A stretch of DNA of 7,071 nucleotides, taken from DASCNA01 sp036011305. Lineage in GTDB: Bacteria > Verrucomicrobiota > Lentisphaeria > Victivallales > GWF2-38-69. The translations under genes and the position numbers were made by a program. The notes under the pieces are model-generated. The model was not told the DNA's origin, did not search any database, and saw only the letters and a list, made by a program, of their open reading frames with translations. The stretch is taken from assembly GCA_036011305.1 (NCBI GenBank), contig DASCNA010000300.1:1-7071 (forward strand), given 5' to 3'. Positions within the stretch are counted from its first letter, which is position 1. Every line of letters begins with the position of its first letter. Below, piece by piece: positions 5,806 through 7,071 of the stretch.

Positions 5806-6031
5806 TAGCAGCAGAGGACATCTCACGGTTAGAACCTACAAGTTGTGACAGCAAGGCAAGTGGCACAAAAACATGTGTATTGTCTGACAAAAACTTCATC
5901 GGCGGCAGGTAATTATAAAGGGCTCCGCCCATGCCGCCGACCCCTTTGTGCTTTCCGTTCCACCTCGGAGTCAGGTTTGCAGGCTACCCCCTCTGCCGCC
6001 GACCCCTCCAGCACAGGGGTCTGCGGAATGG
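5806..6031. other. 3' flank of the gene with small repeats
   Basis: No gene is seen. TCGGCGGCA (5899-5907) and TGCCGCCGA (5932-5940) form a perfect 9-bp inverted repeat with a 24-base loop, about 95 bases after the stop codon. TGCCGCCGACCCCT occurs twice in direct orientation (5932-5945 and 5994-6007). No AATAAA is present near the stop, which is usual for dinoflagellates but not diagnostic. Confidence 0.55.
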
Positions 6032-6180
6032 CTGGCCAGGGTGTTAAGGGAACTAAGGGCCCAGCTCTGGGCCCTATTAGAACATTGGAAGCTCGGATCC
6101 TGCAGTCCTGGCAGTCCGGTGAGACCAGCAGGATCGGTTGGCCAGGGTGTGAAGGAACCTAAGGGCCCAGCTGTGGGCCC
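6032..6180. repeat. Direct repeat pair carrying GGGCCCA hairpins
   Basis: Two copies about 43 bp long lie exactly 106 bp apart (6032-6074 and 6138-6180). They share TGGCCAGGGTGT, an AAGG-rich middle part and CTAAGGGCCCAGCT. Each ends in a perfect 7-bp stem with a 4-base loop: GGGCCCA-GCTC-TGGGCCC (6057-6074) and GGGCCCA-GCTG-TGGGCCC (6163-6180). The intervening sequence is not obviously repeated. Frames through here on both strands look incidental. Confidence 0.8.
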
Positions 6181-6262
6181 CTTGCACGAGCAAGCAGGAA
6201 TACGGATGTGCTCTGCATGGCTAGGGTAAATTAGGGTCGACGGCAACAACCCGCAGTAAGGA

Positions 6263-6280
6263 ATATATATATATATATAT
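6263..6280. repeat. (AT)9 microsatellite
   Basis: Nine uninterrupted AT dinucleotides, preceded by GGA and followed by TTGTG. Confidence 0.95.
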
Positions 6281-6690
6281 TTGTGTATCATGTTGGCACA
6301 TCTGTTGACGTTTAAGTGTTTCACAACGTGTTCGTCACGATTTGACCTTAAATAAAAATCTTAATTATTTTCTGGTACATCATTTCGATGCGCAACTTTC
6401 TGGATGCGTCAGGCTCAAAGATGGTGCGCGATGGTATTGTATTTTTGTTGATCCCAAGTTGGAGGATGTGGGTCAAGTTGGGAAGGTCAGGAAACGCTAG
6501 AAAGTCAACAAATGAAGTTGTCACTCCCCTACGAAGGGAATTATTTAGTGGAGCCGCCACATATGTTTTGCACACATCTAGAGGCTCCCAAGCGGCCACA
6601 AAATGAACAATCCCAAAACTCCGAAATTATGTAGGGTAAAAACATCAAAGAAAACCTACTATGCTCTGGCCCTGTCGATTTTCCCATGGA
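6281..6690. other. Unique AT-richer sequence, no supported gene
   Basis: Two frames overlap here, 72 codons on plus (6388-6606) and 83 codons on minus (6348-6599). The minus one has a rather protein-like composition (a run such as TSFVDFLAFPDLPNLTHILQ), but neither has a recognisable motif, a partner or a supporting context, so I call neither. No repeat or terminal inverted repeat was found. Confidence 0.45.
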
Positions 6691-6797
6691 TCTGCCCATT
6701 TCCCCTGCCTTTAAATCAGAGCCCTGCCAAGATGCATCAACAACAGCGGCGACAACGCAGGCGCGGCGGCCCTCGGAGGCTGTGGAGGTCTGGGTCA

Positions 6798-6850
6798 GCT
6801 CTGGGAGGCTCTGGCGGAGCTCTGGGAGGCCCTGGGAGAGCTCTGGGAGG
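6798..6850. repeat. 21-bp minisatellite, GCTCTGGGAGG type
   Basis: Units start at 6798, 6819 and 6840, each GCTCTGGGAGG followed by a variable half (CTCTGGCGGA, CCCTGGGAGA). More degenerate copies precede it (GGAGGCTGTGGAGGTCTGGG, 6775-6794). The last unit runs directly into a CT tract, which may have grown from its CTCT ending. Confidence 0.88.
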
Positions 6851-6885
<35 letters not shown>

Positions 6886-6992
6886 CAAAAACTCCCGATC
6901 AACCGCACCAGCGGCCGTTATGTTATATGGACATGATTGACCCGCAGTTCTTAATAAGATATTACATTTCCCGAAAGGACAACATTCGCGAC

Positions 6993-7018
6993 AGAGAGAG
7001 AGGGGGGGGAGAGAGAGA
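6993..7018. repeat. Purine-only perfect mirror repeat
   Basis: AGAGAGAGA, eight G, AGAGAGAGA: 26 purines that read the same in both directions along one strand. Such homopurine mirror repeats can adopt triplex (H-DNA) conformations under negative supercoiling. Confidence 0.92.
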
Positions 7019-7051
7019 TAGACACCACATTGCGCGGTGCCATTGTATCCT

Positions 7052-7071
7052 ACACACACACACACATATAT
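7052..7071. repeat. (AC)7(AT)n microsatellite, cut by the window end
   Basis: Seven AC dinucleotides (7052-7065) followed by an AT run to the last base; its true length is unknown. Confidence 0.9.

Overview
The window looks like nuclear DNA of a eukaryote, most likely a dinoflagellate of the Symbiodinium type. This is an inference from several layers: abundant unrelated tandem repeats, microsatellites and a non-autonomous DNA transposon around a single long intron-free gene, and a protein family (Ser/Pro-rich repeats fused to a GIY-YIG-like domain) of a kind I associate with such genomes. There is no bacterial operon structure, and I found no recognisable rRNA, tRNA or CRISPR array. Organism and family assignments come from reading only; no search was run.

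Layout. 1-848 is a satellite of about 40 units of 21 bp, arranged in a higher-order repeat of about 200 bp and with A/T tracts phased at 10-11 bp. 853-1062 is a second, unrelated repeat (five copies of an AATCCTATT-centred unit). 1063-2300 is mostly unique sequence. It holds an interrupted open frame with one hydrophobic segment (1403-1861, possible pseudogene) and a short frame ending in an acidic Ser/Asp tail (2082-2300, possible terminal exon). 2350-3312 is a third satellite, of about 160 bp period, split by a 512-bp fold-back transposon (2741-3252) with long degenerate terminal inverted repeats and an 8-bp target duplication. 3316-3626 shows nothing identifiable. 3627-3899 is a fourth repeat family with alternating long and short units, and 3913-3975 is a TGCCG pentamer array.

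The one convincing gene is 4309-5805 (+), about 498 aa. Its N-terminal half is an array of frame-preserving 20-23 residue Ser/Pro repeats with interspersed Lys/Arg patches. Its C-terminus carries a GIY-YIG-like module with the expected KIGIT, Arg, Glu and Asn positions, and with the usual first strand apparently placed at the C-terminus.

5806-7071 is again non-coding: a short inverted repeat, a duplicated segment carrying GGGCCCA hairpins, AT, CT and AC microsatellites, a 21-bp minisatellite and a perfect purine mirror repeat. The genes do not form an evident pathway. The interest lies in repeat architecture, the nested transposon and the repeat-bearing GIY-YIG-like protein.
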